Notes: generated by a model from the letters alone, not told the origin. Positions 33,866 through 42,849 are shown, counted from the first letter of the stretch. The stretch: 64,000 nt of DNA from CAZNKU01 sp045654805 (GCA_045654805.1 JAZOOD010000027.1:3349-67348); one strand, 5' to 3'. A program made the numbers and translations.

Positions 33866-35326
33866 GTGAATTTGTATGAATTAACTGCCCACGAGCTTTC
33901 GGACAAGCTTAAGGCTAAAGAAATATCCAGTACAGAAATAACAAAATCTGTCATTGAACGTATAGAAAATGTTGAAAACAAGGTTGAATGTTATATCACA
34001 ACAACATATGACCTGGCTTTGGAAACATCTAAAAATGTTGATGAAAAAATAGCAAGAGGTGAAGAAATTGCCCCGTTGGAAGGTATTCCTATGGCTATTA
34101 AAGACAATATTTGTACCGAAGGCATAAAAACAACCTGTGCATCAAAAATGTTAGAAAACTTTGTTCCTCCTTATGATGCATATGTTGCAAAAAAATTAAA
34201 AGAAATCAATGCCCCTATACTTGGTAAACTTAATATGGATGAATTTGCAATGGGTTCTTCTACTGAAAACTCATACTTTAAAAAGACAAAAAATCCATAT
34301 AATCTTCACAAAGTTCCAGGAGGATCATCAGGTGGTTCAGCTGCTTCAGTTAGTGCTGATACTGCGGTTTACACACTTGGTTCAGACACAGGTGGTTCCA
34401 TCCGTCAGCCTGCATCATTCTGCGGTGTTGTTGGTTTAAAGCCTACTTATGGTCTCGTATCAAGATTTGGCCTTGTGGCATTCGCATCATCACTTGACCA
34501 GATTGGTCCTCTTACTAAAGATGTTACAGATTCTGCAATGGTACTTAACCTGATTGCTGGCCATGATAATATGGATACTACTTCTATTAACCTCCCAAAG
34601 GAAGATTATACAAAAGCGTTGGTTAATGATGTTAAGGGGATGAAAATAGGTATTCCTAACGACTACGTTGGTGAAGGCATAAACGAGGACGTAAAAAATG
34701 CAATTTTAAAAGCTGTTGAAACTTATAAATCATTGGGTGCGGAAGTGGAATTTTTTGATATGAAAGCATCAAAATATGCACTACCTGCTTATTATATAAT
34801 TTCTTCTGCTGAAGCCAGTTCCAATCTTGCAAGATATGATGGAATTAAATATGGTTACAGAACTGATAGCTTCGAAAACCTCGATGACCTTTATAAGAAG
34901 ACACGTAGCGAAGGTTTTGGTAAAGAAGTTAAACGCAGAATTATGCTTGGTACTTATGCCCTGAGTTCCGGCTATTACGATGCATATTATAAAAAGGCCC
35001 AACAGGTAAGAACAGTTATCAAAAATGATTTTGATGCTGCATTTGAAAAATACGACTTCATACTTACTCCTACCGCCCCTACTACTGCATTTAATATCGG
35101 TTCAAAAACAACTGACCCATTGCAAATGTATCTTGAAGATATTTGCACAGTATCAATAAATATTGCAAGTGTACCTGCAATTTCAATACCTTGCGGATTT
35201 GACAAAGATAATATGCCAATTGGTATGCAGCTTATAGGTAAAGCTTTCAGTGAATCCACACTACTAAGAGCAGCATATACTTTTGAACAAAATGCAGATT
35301 TGCTAAAAATCCGTCCACAGTTGTAA
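33866..35326 (+). CDS. gatA: Asp/Glu-tRNA amidotransferase subunit A, 486 aa
   Basis: Glutaminase subunit of the amidation complex. Amidase signature with the Ser-cisSer-Lys triad: Lys79 in PMAIKDNIC, and Ser residues in PGGSSGGSAASV and SDTGGSIRQPASFCG. C-terminal PAISIPCGFD and LIGKAFSE are typical. GTG start with AGGAGGT upstream. The length is normal. Middle gene of the operon, 16 nt before gatB. Confidence 0.98.
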   Translation: MNLYELTAHELSDKLKAKEISSTEITKSVIERIENVENKVECYITTTYDLALETSKNVDEKIARGEEIAPLEGIPMAIKDNICTEGIKTTCASKMLENFVPPYDAYVAKKLKEINAPILGKLNMDEFAMGSSTENSYFKKTKNPYNLHKVPGGSSGGSAASVSADTAVYTLGSDTGGSIRQPASFCGVVGLKPTYGLVSRFGLVAFASSLDQIGPLTKDVTDSAMVLNLIAGHDNMDTTSINLPKEDYTKALVNDVKGMKIGIPNDYVGEGINEDVKNAILKAVETYKSLGAEVEFFDMKASKYALPAYYIISSAEASSNLARYDGIKYGYRTDSFENLDDLYKKTRSEGFGKEVKRRIMLGTYALSSGYYDAYYKKAQQVRTVIKNDFDAAFEKYDFILTPTAPTTAFNIGSKTTDPLQMYLEDICTVSINIASVPAISIPCGFDKDNMPIGMQLIGKAFSESTLLRAAYTFEQNADLLKIRPQL

Positions 35327-35342
35327 AAAGAGGTGAAAAATT

Positions 35343-36776
35343 ATGAATTTCGAAACAGTAATTGGTCTGGAAGTTCATGCAGAACTTGCAACAGACACTA
35401 AAATATATTGTAGTTGTGCAAATGAATTTGGCGGTGATACAAATACTCATTGTTGCCCTATTTGTACAGGTATGCCGGGGACTTTACCAGTACTTAATAA
35501 AAAGGTTGTTGACTATGCTATAAAAGCAGGACTTGCGACAAATTGTCAAATTACAAAAGAAGGCAAGCAGGACAGAAAAAATTATTTTTATCCCGACCTC
35601 CCAAAAGCTTATCAGACATCACAATTTGACCTTCCTTTATGCACAGGCGGTTACGTTGATATTATGATTGATGGTAACAAAAAAAGAATTGGAATAACAC
35701 GAATTCATATTGAGGAAGACGCAGGAAAGTTATTCCACGAAGCTATTGGCGGAAACACATTAGTAGACTTTAACAGATGCGGTGTGCCATTGATTGAAAT
35801 AGTGTCCGAACCAGATATGAGAAGTGCCGATGAAGCCAAAGAATATTTGGAAAACCTAAAAGCAATTTTGGAATACACAGGAGTTTCTGACTGTAAAATG
35901 CAAGAAGGTTCATTACGTTGTGATATTAACGTTTCCGTTCGTCCTGAAGGTCAGTCAGAATTTGGCACAAGAACGGAAATGAAAAACGTAAGTTCCTTCA
36001 GCGCTGCAGTACGTGCTATTGAATATGAAGCTAAAAGACAGATTGAAGAAATTACAGCAGGTAATAAAATTATCCAGGAAACAAGACGTTGGGACGACGT
36101 TAAAGGTGTTTCTATTGCAATGCGTAGTAAGGAAGAAGCTCAAGATTACAGATACTTCCCGGAACCTGACCTTGTTCCTATTATTGTAGATGATGAATGG
36201 ATTGAAAAAATCCGCATATCCATCCCTGAATTGCCTGCACAGCGTAAGGAAAGATATGTTAAAGAATGTGGTTTAACAGAATATGATGCAGGGCAGATTA
36301 CACTGAGTATTCACCTTGCTGACTATCTTGATGAATGTATTAAATACGGAGCTAAAGGAAAACTTGCAAGCAACTGGATTTTAAGTGATATTTCAAGACT
36401 TCTTAACGAAAACAATATGGAACCGTCACAAATTCCAATTCCTGCAGAATATCTTGCGAAAATGATTTCAATAATCGAAAAGGGAACAATCAGCAATAAT
36501 CAAGGAAAAAAAGTTATTGAAGAACTCTTCACTAACCCACGTGACCCTGAAATTATTATCAAGGAAAAAGGTCTTGTACAAATCAGTGACGAAAGCGCAT
36601 TATTAAAGATTGTTGTTGAAATAATAGATAACAATCCACAATCTGTTGCAGACTACAAGGGCGGTAAAGACCGTGCTATCGGCTTCCTTGTAGGACAGAC
36701 TATGAGAGCAACAAAAGGACAAGGTAATCCACAAATATTAAACAAATTAATCAAAGAAGAACTTGACAGAAGATAA
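35343..36776 (+). CDS. gatB: Asp/Glu-tRNA amidotransferase subunit B, 477 aa
   Basis: Kinase/transamidase subunit that phosphorylates and amidates the mischarged tRNA. Seen: ETVIGLEVHAELAT, zinc-site Cys pairs (YCSCANEF, CCPICTGMPG), YFYPDLPKAYQTSQ, DFNRCGVPLIEIVSEPD, and the C-terminal YqeY-like helical domain that binds the tRNA elbow. SD GAGGTG. It ends at the terminator that closes the operon. Confidence 0.98.
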   Translation: MNFETVIGLEVHAELATDTKIYCSCANEFGGDTNTHCCPICTGMPGTLPVLNKKVVDYAIKAGLATNCQITKEGKQDRKNYFYPDLPKAYQTSQFDLPLCTGGYVDIMIDGNKKRIGITRIHIEEDAGKLFHEAIGGNTLVDFNRCGVPLIEIVSEPDMRSADEAKEYLENLKAILEYTGVSDCKMQEGSLRCDINVSVRPEGQSEFGTRTEMKNVSSFSAAVRAIEYEAKRQIEEITAGNKIIQETRRWDDVKGVSIAMRSKEEAQDYRYFPEPDLVPIIVDDEWIEKIRISIPELPAQRKERYVKECGLTEYDAGQITLSIHLADYLDECIKYGAKGKLASNWILSDISRLLNENNMEPSQIPIPAEYLAKMISIIEKGTISNNQGKKVIEELFTNPRDPEIIIKEKGLVQISDESALLKIVVEIIDNNPQSVADYKGGKDRAIGFLVGQTMRATKGQGNPQILNKLIKEELDRR

Positions 36777-36814
36777 ACACAAAGCCAATATCAAAATGAT
36801 ATTGGCTTTGTGTT
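36776..36814. terminator. Bidirectional hairpin after gatB
   Basis: Perfect 18-bp stem (36776-36793 with 36797-36814) and a 3-nt loop. It starts at the last base of gatB and also covers the stop codon of the opposing 56-aa gene. The T tract is weak on both sides, so efficiency is uncertain. Confidence 0.7.
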
Positions 36815-36983
36815 ATTCCATTCCCAAGAAATTATCTACATAATTTCTTAAATCATTTTCCGAACAAATTTGAGGTTGAGAATCATTTAACATTTCCTGA
36901 ACATCATACGAAAGTGACGAATAATATTTATATGCATTCGGACATTTTTCAAGTAATTCATTCATATTTTTATAATGATGCAT
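36813..36983 (-). CDS. Small conserved-looking protein, 56 aa
   Basis: Short gene too small for usual ORF cut-offs. ATG at 36983 follows a near-perfect SD (GGAGGTGA, about 4-6 nt). The product is acidic and helical, starting MHHYKNMNELLEKC, with YKYYSSLSYDVQEML and CSENDLRNYVDNFLG. The pattern of a Tyr-rich helix, a short-loop V.E.L segment and an S.xDLxxYV end is one I associate with small unannotated clostridial proteins, but I cannot name a family. It lies tail to tail with gatB and downstream of the Asn-rich gene. Confidence 0.7.
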   Translation of the reverse strand: MHHYKNMNELLEKCPNAYKYYSSLSYDVQEMLNDSQPQICSENDLRNYVDNFLGME

Positions 36984-37023
36984 GAATTCACCTCCGTTTA
37001 TATTTTAAAAAATAATTTTAATG

Positions 37024-37053
37024 AAAAAAGGTACGAATTTTTCGTACCTTTTT
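37024..37053. terminator. Terminator after the Asn-rich gene
   Basis: Stem GGTACGAA / TTCGTACC with A and T tracts on both sides, so it can work in both directions. It lies 14 nt after the stop of the 44-aa gene. Confidence 0.8.
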
Positions 37054-37066
37054 GTTACAGAAACTA

Positions 37067-37201
37067 TTAGAAATTTCTATTGTCTCTCTTCTGTTCATTT
37101 TTATTCTGTTCATTTCTGTTCTGGTTATTGTTTTGCTTGTTCTGTTCGTTTCTGTTCTGGTTGTTGTTCTGATTGTTGTTTTGTCTGTTTTCGTTATTCA
37201 T
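37067..37201 (-). CDS. Asn/Gln-rich micro-protein, 44 aa
   Basis: Low-complexity protein starting MNNENRQNNNQ and built of repeated Gln-Asn-Arg-Asn-Glu-Gln-Asn-type units, ending RDNRNF. About half the residues are Asn and a fifth Gln, with no hydrophobic core, so it is probably disordered. AAGGAAGAG lies about 10 nt before the ATG, and a strong terminator follows the stop, which supports a real transcription unit. The composition recalls small disordered coat or spore-associated proteins, but no family was recognised. The frame on the other strand (37021-37242) is its shadow. Confidence 0.68.
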   Translation of the reverse strand: MNNENRQNNNQNNNQNRNEQNKQNNNQNRNEQNKNEQKRDNRNF

Positions 37202-37275
37202 GTGTAATCACTCTTCCTTTTTTTAATTTATCTTACACATAATATAATCTACAATTTTTTTAAAAATATTCAAAA

Positions 37276-37569
37276 TTATTTTTTTGGAACAACAATAGTT
37301 TTATTATTTATGGATTCACGATATATAATAAATTTACTCCCAATGCACTGAATAGGTTGTGCACCTGTTTTTTCGCAAATTTCTCCACATGTTTCTCTTA
37401 CGTCAAGCATCGAATTTTCCAATACTTTTATTTTAATTAATTCATTTGCCTCCAGGGCTTCATCAATCATTGAAATTGTATTATCATCAACGCCATTTTT
37501 TCCTATTTGATATTTTGCATCAATAGTATTTGCAAGACCTCTTAGATATGCTCTTTGTTTTCCAGTCAT
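37276..37569 (-). CDS. yhbY: CRM-domain RNA-binding protein YhbY, 97 aa
   Basis: Ribosome-associated RNA-binding protein of the CRS1-YhbY family, linked to large-subunit assembly. Whole-length match: MTGKQRAYLRGLANTIDAKYQIGKNGV, ANELIKIKVLEN, QCIGSKFIIYRES with the GxxG-like loop IGKNG. ATG with SD AAGGAG. A terminator at 37672-37699 separates it from ytfJ. Confidence 0.96.
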   Translation of the reverse strand: MTGKQRAYLRGLANTIDAKYQIGKNGVDDNTISMIDEALEANELIKIKVLENSMLDVRETCGEICEKTGAQPIQCIGSKFIIYRESINNKTIVVPKK

Positions 37570-37671
37570 TTTATTCTCCTTAATCTATTTCATAAATTTA
37601 TTTAACCAAACAATTACAACTATATAATATAATAAAACAACTTAAAATTTTTGTCAATAATATGTAGTTAA

Positions 37672-37699
37672 AAAAGCTTTGATTTGCATCAAAGCTTTT
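37672..37699 (-). terminator. Terminator after ytfJ/gerW
   Basis: Perfect 12-bp stem (AAAAGCTTTGAT and reverse complement, 4-nt loop) followed by a T tract on the minus strand, 5 nt after the ytfJ stop. Confidence 0.88.
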
Positions 37700-37704
37700 A
37701 ATAA

Positions 37705-38082
37705 TCAATCTTTTTTAAACATCTTTGAAAGTGATTCTATAGCAGAGGGCAACATATCACAAATTTTTTCAAGAGGTGTTGCGCTATCAATATTCAATAT
37801 TTTCACATCACCGTTAGATACAACTAAAAAGCCAACAGGCTGTACTGTCACTCCTCCGCCGCTGCCTGCGGTTATGCCATCAATCTTTGAACTTGTATCA
37901 CCTTTAGAATTATCATAATTCCAGCCACCCATACCATATCCAACCGATAATTTAGTAATAGGAATTATAGTAGTCCCATCTAAGGTTTCTATAGGTTTCC
38001 CTATAATTGTATCTGTATCAATCATACCCTTTAAACCATCCATTGATGCCGAAAATAGACCTTCTAATTCATATTGAGCCAT
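37705..38082 (-). CDS. ytfJ: GerW/YtfJ family spore protein, 125 aa
   Basis: Sporulation protein; in Bacillus GerW (YtfJ) is required for germination response in the spore. Family core: IIGKPIETLDGTTIIPITKLSVGYGMGG, a Gly-rich loop GITAGSGGGVTVQPVGFLVV and a C-terminal amphipathic helix. SD AAGGCGG overlaps the end of the DUF2953 gene, so the two are coupled. The DUF2953-ytfJ pairing is common in clostridia and supports a shared spore role. Confidence 0.95.
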   Translation of the reverse strand: MAQYELEGLFSASMDGLKGMIDTDTIIGKPIETLDGTTIIPITKLSVGYGMGGWNYDNSKGDTSSKIDGITAGSGGGVTVQPVGFLVVSNGDVKILNIDSATPLEKICDMLPSAIESLSKMFKKD

Positions 38083-38084
38083 AA

Positions 38085-38672
38085 TTAATTACCGCCTTTC
38101 AAAGTATTTTTAAATCGTTTAATATGTTTAACTGTTTTTATTAAATATAAAATTCGTGCTGAAAAAACAAAATCTAATTTGAAATTAAAAATTTTTTCTG
38201 TATAATAAGGTTTTACGGCAATATTAGTAAATTCATTAATATTAATATATTTGCTTATAAAACCGCAAATATTCGATATCAGCCCCCAAATAATCCCGCC
38301 GGTAATACCTGTTATAGCAGCATCGCCAAAACCGTAATCAAGTGATATATCCAATTTTTTAACTGATAAAGTTTTTTTAATAAATTTAAGAATATATATA
38401 AGATCATCATTTTTATCATCAAGGATTTTTCTGATAAAATTTATAATAAATTTAAAATTCATATATTTTTTTTCAAAAGATTCATCTTTATTAGTTGTTT
38501 TATTAGATTCTATTTTATTTGAGGAATCGTATAGCTTTATTCTGAATAAATATACTTTAATAATCCCATTATCTATTAAAATTGATATTTTTATCTTAGC
38601 AAACAGTATTACAAACAATAGAATCAATATAAATAGCAAAATAGAATATACTGTTGTAATGAACACATTCAT
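38085..38672 (-). CDS. DUF2953 membrane protein, 195 aa
   Basis: Membrane-anchored protein of unknown function usually next to ytfJ. N-terminal membrane segment (about 3-25, VFITTVYSILLFILILLFVILF) followed by a long soluble part with the LDISLDYGFGDAAITGITGGIIWGLI motif that defines the family. ATG at 38672 is chosen since AAGGA lies 9 nt upstream; earlier ATGs at 38678 and 38681 sit on the SD, though 38681 makes an ATGA overlap with scpB. Confidence 0.88.
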   Translation of the reverse strand: MNVFITTVYSILLFILILLFVILFAKIKISILIDNGIIKVYLFRIKLYDSSNKIESNKTTNKDESFEKKYMNFKFIINFIRKILDDKNDDLIYILKFIKKTLSVKKLDISLDYGFGDAAITGITGGIIWGLISNICGFISKYININEFTNIAVKPYYTEKIFNFKLDFVFSARILYLIKTVKHIKRFKNTLKGGN

Positions 38673-38677
38673 ACACA

Positions 38678-39226
38678 TCATCCTTGATTATTTTCTACAT
38701 CTTCAATAATAAAGCTGTCAACCGGCATAAGCTCTTCAAGACCTGAGATAGCAAAAGTACGTAAAAACTCATCCGTAGTACCCAAAAGTGATGGTCTGCC
38801 CGGTGCATCTACCCGACCAACAACTTCAATAAGACCAAGTTCTAGAAGCCTACTGACGGAATTATCACAATTAACACCCCTTACGTGTTCAATGGATGCA
38901 CGGGTAATCGGCTGTTTGTATGCAATAATAGCCAAAACTTCCATTGTAGCTTTCGACAAAGGATTTTTCTTTTTAGGCTCCACAATCTTCTGTATATATT
39001 CTGCATATTCCCCACGAGTAGACATCTGATATTTGTCACCTAGTCTTATTATTTTTACACCACGCTTATCATAATTATACTTGTCCATCATATTTTTTAG
39101 CAAACTTCTTAACTGTTCAGTCTCAACCTCGGTAATTTCACTTAATTTTTCAATATGCAAAGCATCGCCTGATGCAAAAAGACAAGCCTCTATAATAGCC
39201 TCAATAGTCGGTATGCTCAAATTCAT
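38678..39226 (-). CDS. scpB: Segregation and condensation protein B, 182 aa
   Basis: Winged-helix partner of ScpA and SMC in chromosome condensation. Seen: IEACLFASGDALHIEKLSEI, TRGEYAEYIQKIVEPKKKNPLSKATMEVLAIIAYKQPITRASIEHVRGV and VGRVDAPGRPSLLGTTDEFL. The start at 39226 (MNLSIPTIEA) matches the family; upstream sequence is scpA overlap. It overlaps scpA by 26 nt. Confidence 0.96.
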   Translation of the reverse strand: MNLSIPTIEAIIEACLFASGDALHIEKLSEITEVETEQLRSLLKNMMDKYNYDKRGVKIIRLGDKYQMSTRGEYAEYIQKIVEPKKKNPLSKATMEVLAIIAYKQPITRASIEHVRGVNCDNSVSRLLELGLIEVVGRVDAPGRPSLLGTTDEFLRTFAISGLEELMPVDSFIIEDVENNQG

Positions 39227-39962
39227 TTTCTTCAATTTCTCCCTTACCCACATATGTTATTTCATAATCACTGTCCTCGTTACCTACAATAATTCTGTTC
39301 ATCTTCATAAGCTCGAGAACTGCAAGAAAAGATGCAACAGCTTCATCCCTGCTCTTTACATTTTTAAACATTTCCTTAAATTTAATCTTCTTCTTAAACA
39401 AAAACTTTTTCACAAATTCCTTTACCTTGGTAAACACAGGTATTGGGTCACGACCAACAATACCAGAAAATTTTTGTATTGAAACAGGTTTTTTTCTGTC
39501 AATTAGGTATACAACATCCTCAGCAGCCCCACAAAGACTTTCCAAAGTAACAAGCTTTAAGCTTTCATCAATTAAGATAGGTTGGATATAATCGCGTTGT
39601 TTAAAAAATGAAAAACCACCGGAAAATTCCTTTTCTCTCAAATAATCAGCAGCCATTTTCATACGTTTATATTCTTCTAGTCTTTTAGTAAGTTCAAGTC
39701 TTGGGTCTTCCTCTTCCATTTCTTCTTCATCTTTTGGTAAAATCATCTTTGATTTAATATACAAAAGATTGGCCGCAAGTACTAAAAATTCACTTGAAAC
39801 CTCTATGTCATAATGATCCATTTCCTCTATATAGTCCAGATATTGCTCCGTGATTTCAGAAATCGGAATATCATAGATACTTACTTTATTTTTATTTATA
39901 AGATGCATAAGCAAATCTAAAGGACCCTCAAAGATTTGCAACTTAAATGCTATTTGTTTCAA
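39201..39962 (-). CDS. scpA: Segregation and condensation protein A, 253 aa
   Basis: Kleisin bridging SMC and ScpB. Seen: FEGPLDLLMHLINKNKVSIYDIPISEITEQYLDYI, EFLVLAANLLYIKSKMILPK, an acidic stretch near 85 and a C-terminal winged-helix segment AVASFLAVLELMKMNRI. The start is TTG at 39962, directly after the TAA of the upstream membrane protein gene, with SD GGGGTGG inside that gene's end. This means tight translational coupling. Confidence 0.96.
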   Translation of the reverse strand: MKQIAFKLQIFEGPLDLLMHLINKNKVSIYDIPISEITEQYLDYIEEMDHYDIEVSSEFLVLAANLLYIKSKMILPKDEEEMEEEDPRLELTKRLEEYKRMKMAADYLREKEFSGGFSFFKQRDYIQPILIDESLKLVTLESLCGAAEDVVYLIDRKKPVSIQKFSGIVGRDPIPVFTKVKEFVKKFLFKKKIKFKEMFKNVKSRDEAVASFLAVLELMKMNRIIVGNEDSDYEITYVGKGEIEENEFEHTDY

Positions 39963-40598
39963 TTAAGCCACCCCTAATAACGTAAGCAATTTAACTACTA
40001 ACTCCCACAATTTATTTATAAGATTATTAACACCAACACTGATTATTCTGGAAGAAAGATTTGTAAATGAAAGCAACAGAATTATTAACATCCCGTATCT
40101 TTCGTAAATCATAAGTTTAAAATAATATTTTTCAGGCAAAAAAGCAAATAGAACTTTTGAACCATCAAGTGGCGGAACAGGCAAAAGATTAAACATTGCC
40201 AAAACCGCATTATAATGTACACTTAAATAAAAAAAACTTATAATGTACTCGTTCCAGGTGTTTATAATACCTAACGCATAAAATAACAAGGAAATAAACG
40301 CAAGAATTATATTCATTAATGGTCCTGCCAATGCAGTAATAGCCATTCCTTTTTTTGGATCACGAAATCTAAACATATCAACTGGTACAGGCTTCGCCCA
40401 ACCAATGCCAGCAACAATAAGCATCAAAAATCCAAGCCAATCTATGTGTTTTAAAGGATTTAAAGACAATCTATCATTATATTTTGCAGTTTTATCACCC
40501 ATTATATATGCAGCAAACCCATGGGATAATTCATTCAAACTTAAACTGATTATCAATATAGGAACGGTAAACAATAACTGGAGCATATTGAACAACAA
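39963..40598 (-). CDS. Site-2-protease-like (M50) membrane protein with altered HExxH
   Basis: Polytopic membrane protein of the YwhC/M50B group, 211 residues, which usually stands next to scpA. Typical features are present: membrane helix with LSLNELSHGFAAYIMGDKTAKYNDRLSLNP, a GIGWAKPVPV loop and the second zinc motif NLLPVPPLDGSKVL. However, the first zinc His of HExxH is Asn22 (codon AAT where CAT is expected); Glu23 and His26 remain. Loss of one zinc ligand would weaken or abolish protease activity unless Asn coordinates. TTG start, with AGGGTGA upstream; the second TTG or ATG five codons in are alternatives. Confidence 0.85.
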   Translation of the reverse strand: MLFNMLQLLFTVPILIISLSLNELSHGFAAYIMGDKTAKYNDRLSLNPLKHIDWLGFLMLIVAGIGWAKPVPVDMFRFRDPKKGMAITALAGPLMNIILAFISLLFYALGIINTWNEYIISFFYLSVHYNAVLAMFNLLPVPPLDGSKVLFAFLPEKYYFKLMIYERYGMLIILLLSFTNLSSRIISVGVNNLINKLWELVVKLLTLLGVA

Positions 40599-40654
40599 AA
40601 TTCACCCTTTTTCATACTTTTACCCAATTATTCTATCACATATATCCAAAAGTG

Positions 40655-42475
40655 TCAATTTTGGTTATTAAAATACTCATATATATTCTTAGCGGTATTT
40701 TTATCAATTACTTTCGATAATTCCTCCACATCAGCACTCTTTATAACATTAATTGACTTAAAAGTCCTTAATAATTTATTCTTCTTTGCCTCACCAACTC
40801 CTTTAATGTTGGTAAGTTCGGATTCCAAAGTGGTTTTTTTATGCTTTCTGTGGAATGATTTTATAGCAAAACGGTGAGTTTCGTCCTGTATTTGTGTAAT
40901 AAATTTAAAAATTGCATCTGTTTTTTTAATATAAATTTCTTCACTTTCAGTTGTCACACCCCGTGTCCTGTGTCTGTCATCCTTAACCATACCAAAAACT
41001 GGTATGTCAAGCTTGTAAAAATCCACTATTTCTTTGGCGGCTTTTACATGACCTTTTCCCCCATCAATTAAAATCAAATCAGGTAATTCAAAGCCATCAA
41101 CTTTTTCAACTCCATTTTCCAGACGTCTGTACAGAGTTTCTCTAATGCTCTCATAGTCATCTGCACCATCAACAGACCGGATATTAAACAGCCTGTAATC
41201 GGATTTTTTAGGGGTACCATTTTCAAAAACAACACATACACCTACACTATCCGCGCCTGATATGTTGGAAATGTCATACGATTCAATCCTCATAGGCGGA
41301 TTATCCAATCCAAAGGTTGATTTAATCTGATATATAAGGTCATTCATCTTCTTTTTACCGGTATCAACCTTTAATAAATGAAGCTTTAGTAATTCAATGG
41401 CATTATTTTCGGCCATCTTAACTAATTTTGCATTATCACCTCTTAGCGGAATACCTAAATTAATTTTATAGCCGCATTTATCCGATAACCATTGTTCTAT
41501 TAATTCTAAATCCTCAATATTTTCTTGTATAAAAATTTTATTTGGAATAAATTCAGTCATTGAATAATGCTGTTTAATAAAGTCAGTCATCAACCGTTTT
41601 TTTGATTCTTTATCAACATTTTTTATAATAAAATGTTCTCTATTAATCATTTTTCCATCCCTAATGCTCAAAAGCATTATGCAAACATAAATACCAATAT
41701 CCGCCATAGCTACAACATCTTTATTATTTAATGATGTTGAGGTAATTCTTTGCTTCTCACGAATATGCTTTATATTATCTATTTTATCTCTTAGCTTAGC
41801 AGCTTTTTCAAAATGTAAATTCCTTGCCGCATCAATCATAGATTCTTCTAAAATGTTCAAAACTTCTGAATGATTTCCATTTAAAAAATCCACAATTTTT
41901 TCAAAATTCTTTTTGTACTCTACCTGACTTATCCTATTATCACATGGCGCGGAACAAATACCGATTTGATAGTTAAGACAAGGTCTGTCCTTTCCTATAT
42001 CACGCGGCAAAACTCTATTACAGGACCTTACATTAAATACAGTTTTTACCATATCAATAGTATCGTTTACAACACGTGAATTAAGATATGGTCCGAAATA
42101 TTGTGCCTTATCCCTCATCACTTTTCTTGCAAGCATAATTTTAGGAAAATCCTCATTCATTGTTATTTTTATATATGGATATGCTTTATCATCTTTTAGT
42201 AGTATATTATAATAAGGCTGATGTTGTTTAATAAGATTACATTCCAATACTAAAGCTTCAAATTCATTGCCAACAATAATGTACTCAAACCTGTCAATAT
42301 TTTCTACCATAGCAGCAACCTTAGGTGTATGGGAAGTATTTTTTCTAAAATATGATGAAACTCTGTTTTTTAAATTTTTTGCCTTACCTACATATATAAT
42401 ATCATTATTCTTATCATACATAAGATAAACTCCCGGATTGGTAGGCAAATTTTTAACTGATTCTTCAATAGTCAT
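40655..42475 (-). CDS. uvrC: Excinuclease ABC subunit C, 606 aa
   Basis: Makes both incisions in nucleotide-excision repair. GIY-YIG nuclease (about 14-95, GVYLMYDKNNDIIYVGKAKNLKNRV), Cys cluster region CLNYQIGICSAPCD, UVR motif AARNLHFEKAAKLRDKID, RNase H-like C-terminal nuclease (DLILIDGGKGHVKAA, HRFAIKSFHRK) and tandem HhH at the end. ATG at 42475 has AGGAG 8 nt upstream; the longer frame is leader. A terminator precedes it, so it may need its own promoter. Confidence 0.97.
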   Translation of the reverse strand: MTIEESVKNLPTNPGVYLMYDKNNDIIYVGKAKNLKNRVSSYFRKNTSHTPKVAAMVENIDRFEYIIVGNEFEALVLECNLIKQHQPYYNILLKDDKAYPYIKITMNEDFPKIMLARKVMRDKAQYFGPYLNSRVVNDTIDMVKTVFNVRSCNRVLPRDIGKDRPCLNYQIGICSAPCDNRISQVEYKKNFEKIVDFLNGNHSEVLNILEESMIDAARNLHFEKAAKLRDKIDNIKHIREKQRITSTSLNNKDVVAMADIGIYVCIMLLSIRDGKMINREHFIIKNVDKESKKRLMTDFIKQHYSMTEFIPNKIFIQENIEDLELIEQWLSDKCGYKINLGIPLRGDNAKLVKMAENNAIELLKLHLLKVDTGKKKMNDLIYQIKSTFGLDNPPMRIESYDISNISGADSVGVCVVFENGTPKKSDYRLFNIRSVDGADDYESIRETLYRRLENGVEKVDGFELPDLILIDGGKGHVKAAKEIVDFYKLDIPVFGMVKDDRHRTRGVTTESEEIYIKKTDAIFKFITQIQDETHRFAIKSFHRKHKKTTLESELTNIKGVGEAKKNKLLRTFKSINVIKSADVEELSKVIDKNTAKNIYEYFNNQN

Positions 42476-42494
42476 AACAAAAACTCCTATAAAG

Positions 42495-42527
42495 AAAAAA
42501 ATAGTCCTGTAAAAACACAGAACTATT
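42495..42527 (-). terminator. Terminator between ptsH and uvrC
   Basis: Eleven-bp stem AATAGTTCTGT / ACAGGACTATT (one G.U), loop GTTTTT, then a run of Us on the minus strand, 16 nt after the ptsH stop. Confidence 0.85.
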
Positions 42528-42543
42528 CCTGTAATCAAAAATA

Positions 42544-42807
42544 TTATTCAGCAAAGTTTGAAGAAATTAATTCTACCAAAGCCATAACCGCCTGTTCTTC
42601 ATCTGAACCGTCAGCAATAATGTTGATATTAACGCCTCTGGTAATACCAAGTGACAAAACACCCAACAAGCTTTTGGCATTAACTTTTCGTTCATCCTTT
42701 TCCACCCAAATGCTTGATTTGAATTCGTTAGCCTTTTGAATAAAGAAAGTTGCAGGTCTTGCATGTAAACCAACCTGATTGCTAACTAATACTTCTTTTG
42801 AAAACAT
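42544..42807 (-). CDS. ptsH: Phosphocarrier protein HPr, 87 aa
   Basis: Phosphorelay protein of the sugar PTS. His15 in GLHARPA is the phosphotransfer residue and Ser46 in NAKSLLGVLSLG is the HPr-kinase site used in Firmicute catabolite control. Keeping His15 argues against the Crh paralogue. Single-gene unit with its own promoter, SD AAGGAGA and terminator, away from ptsI. Confidence 0.95.
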   Translation of the reverse strand: MFSKEVLVSNQVGLHARPATFFIQKANEFKSSIWVEKDERKVNAKSLLGVLSLGITRGVNINIIADGSDEEQAVMALVELISSNFAE

Positions 42808-42849
42808 AGAATCTCTCCTTCATACCTCAGGAATAATTTATATATTAAT

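Noticed and set aside
37021..37242. Rightward 73-codon Cys/Phe/Ser-rich ORF
   Set aside because: It is the antisense of the Asn/Gln-rich gene; its composition is produced by the AAC/CAG codons of the other strand.
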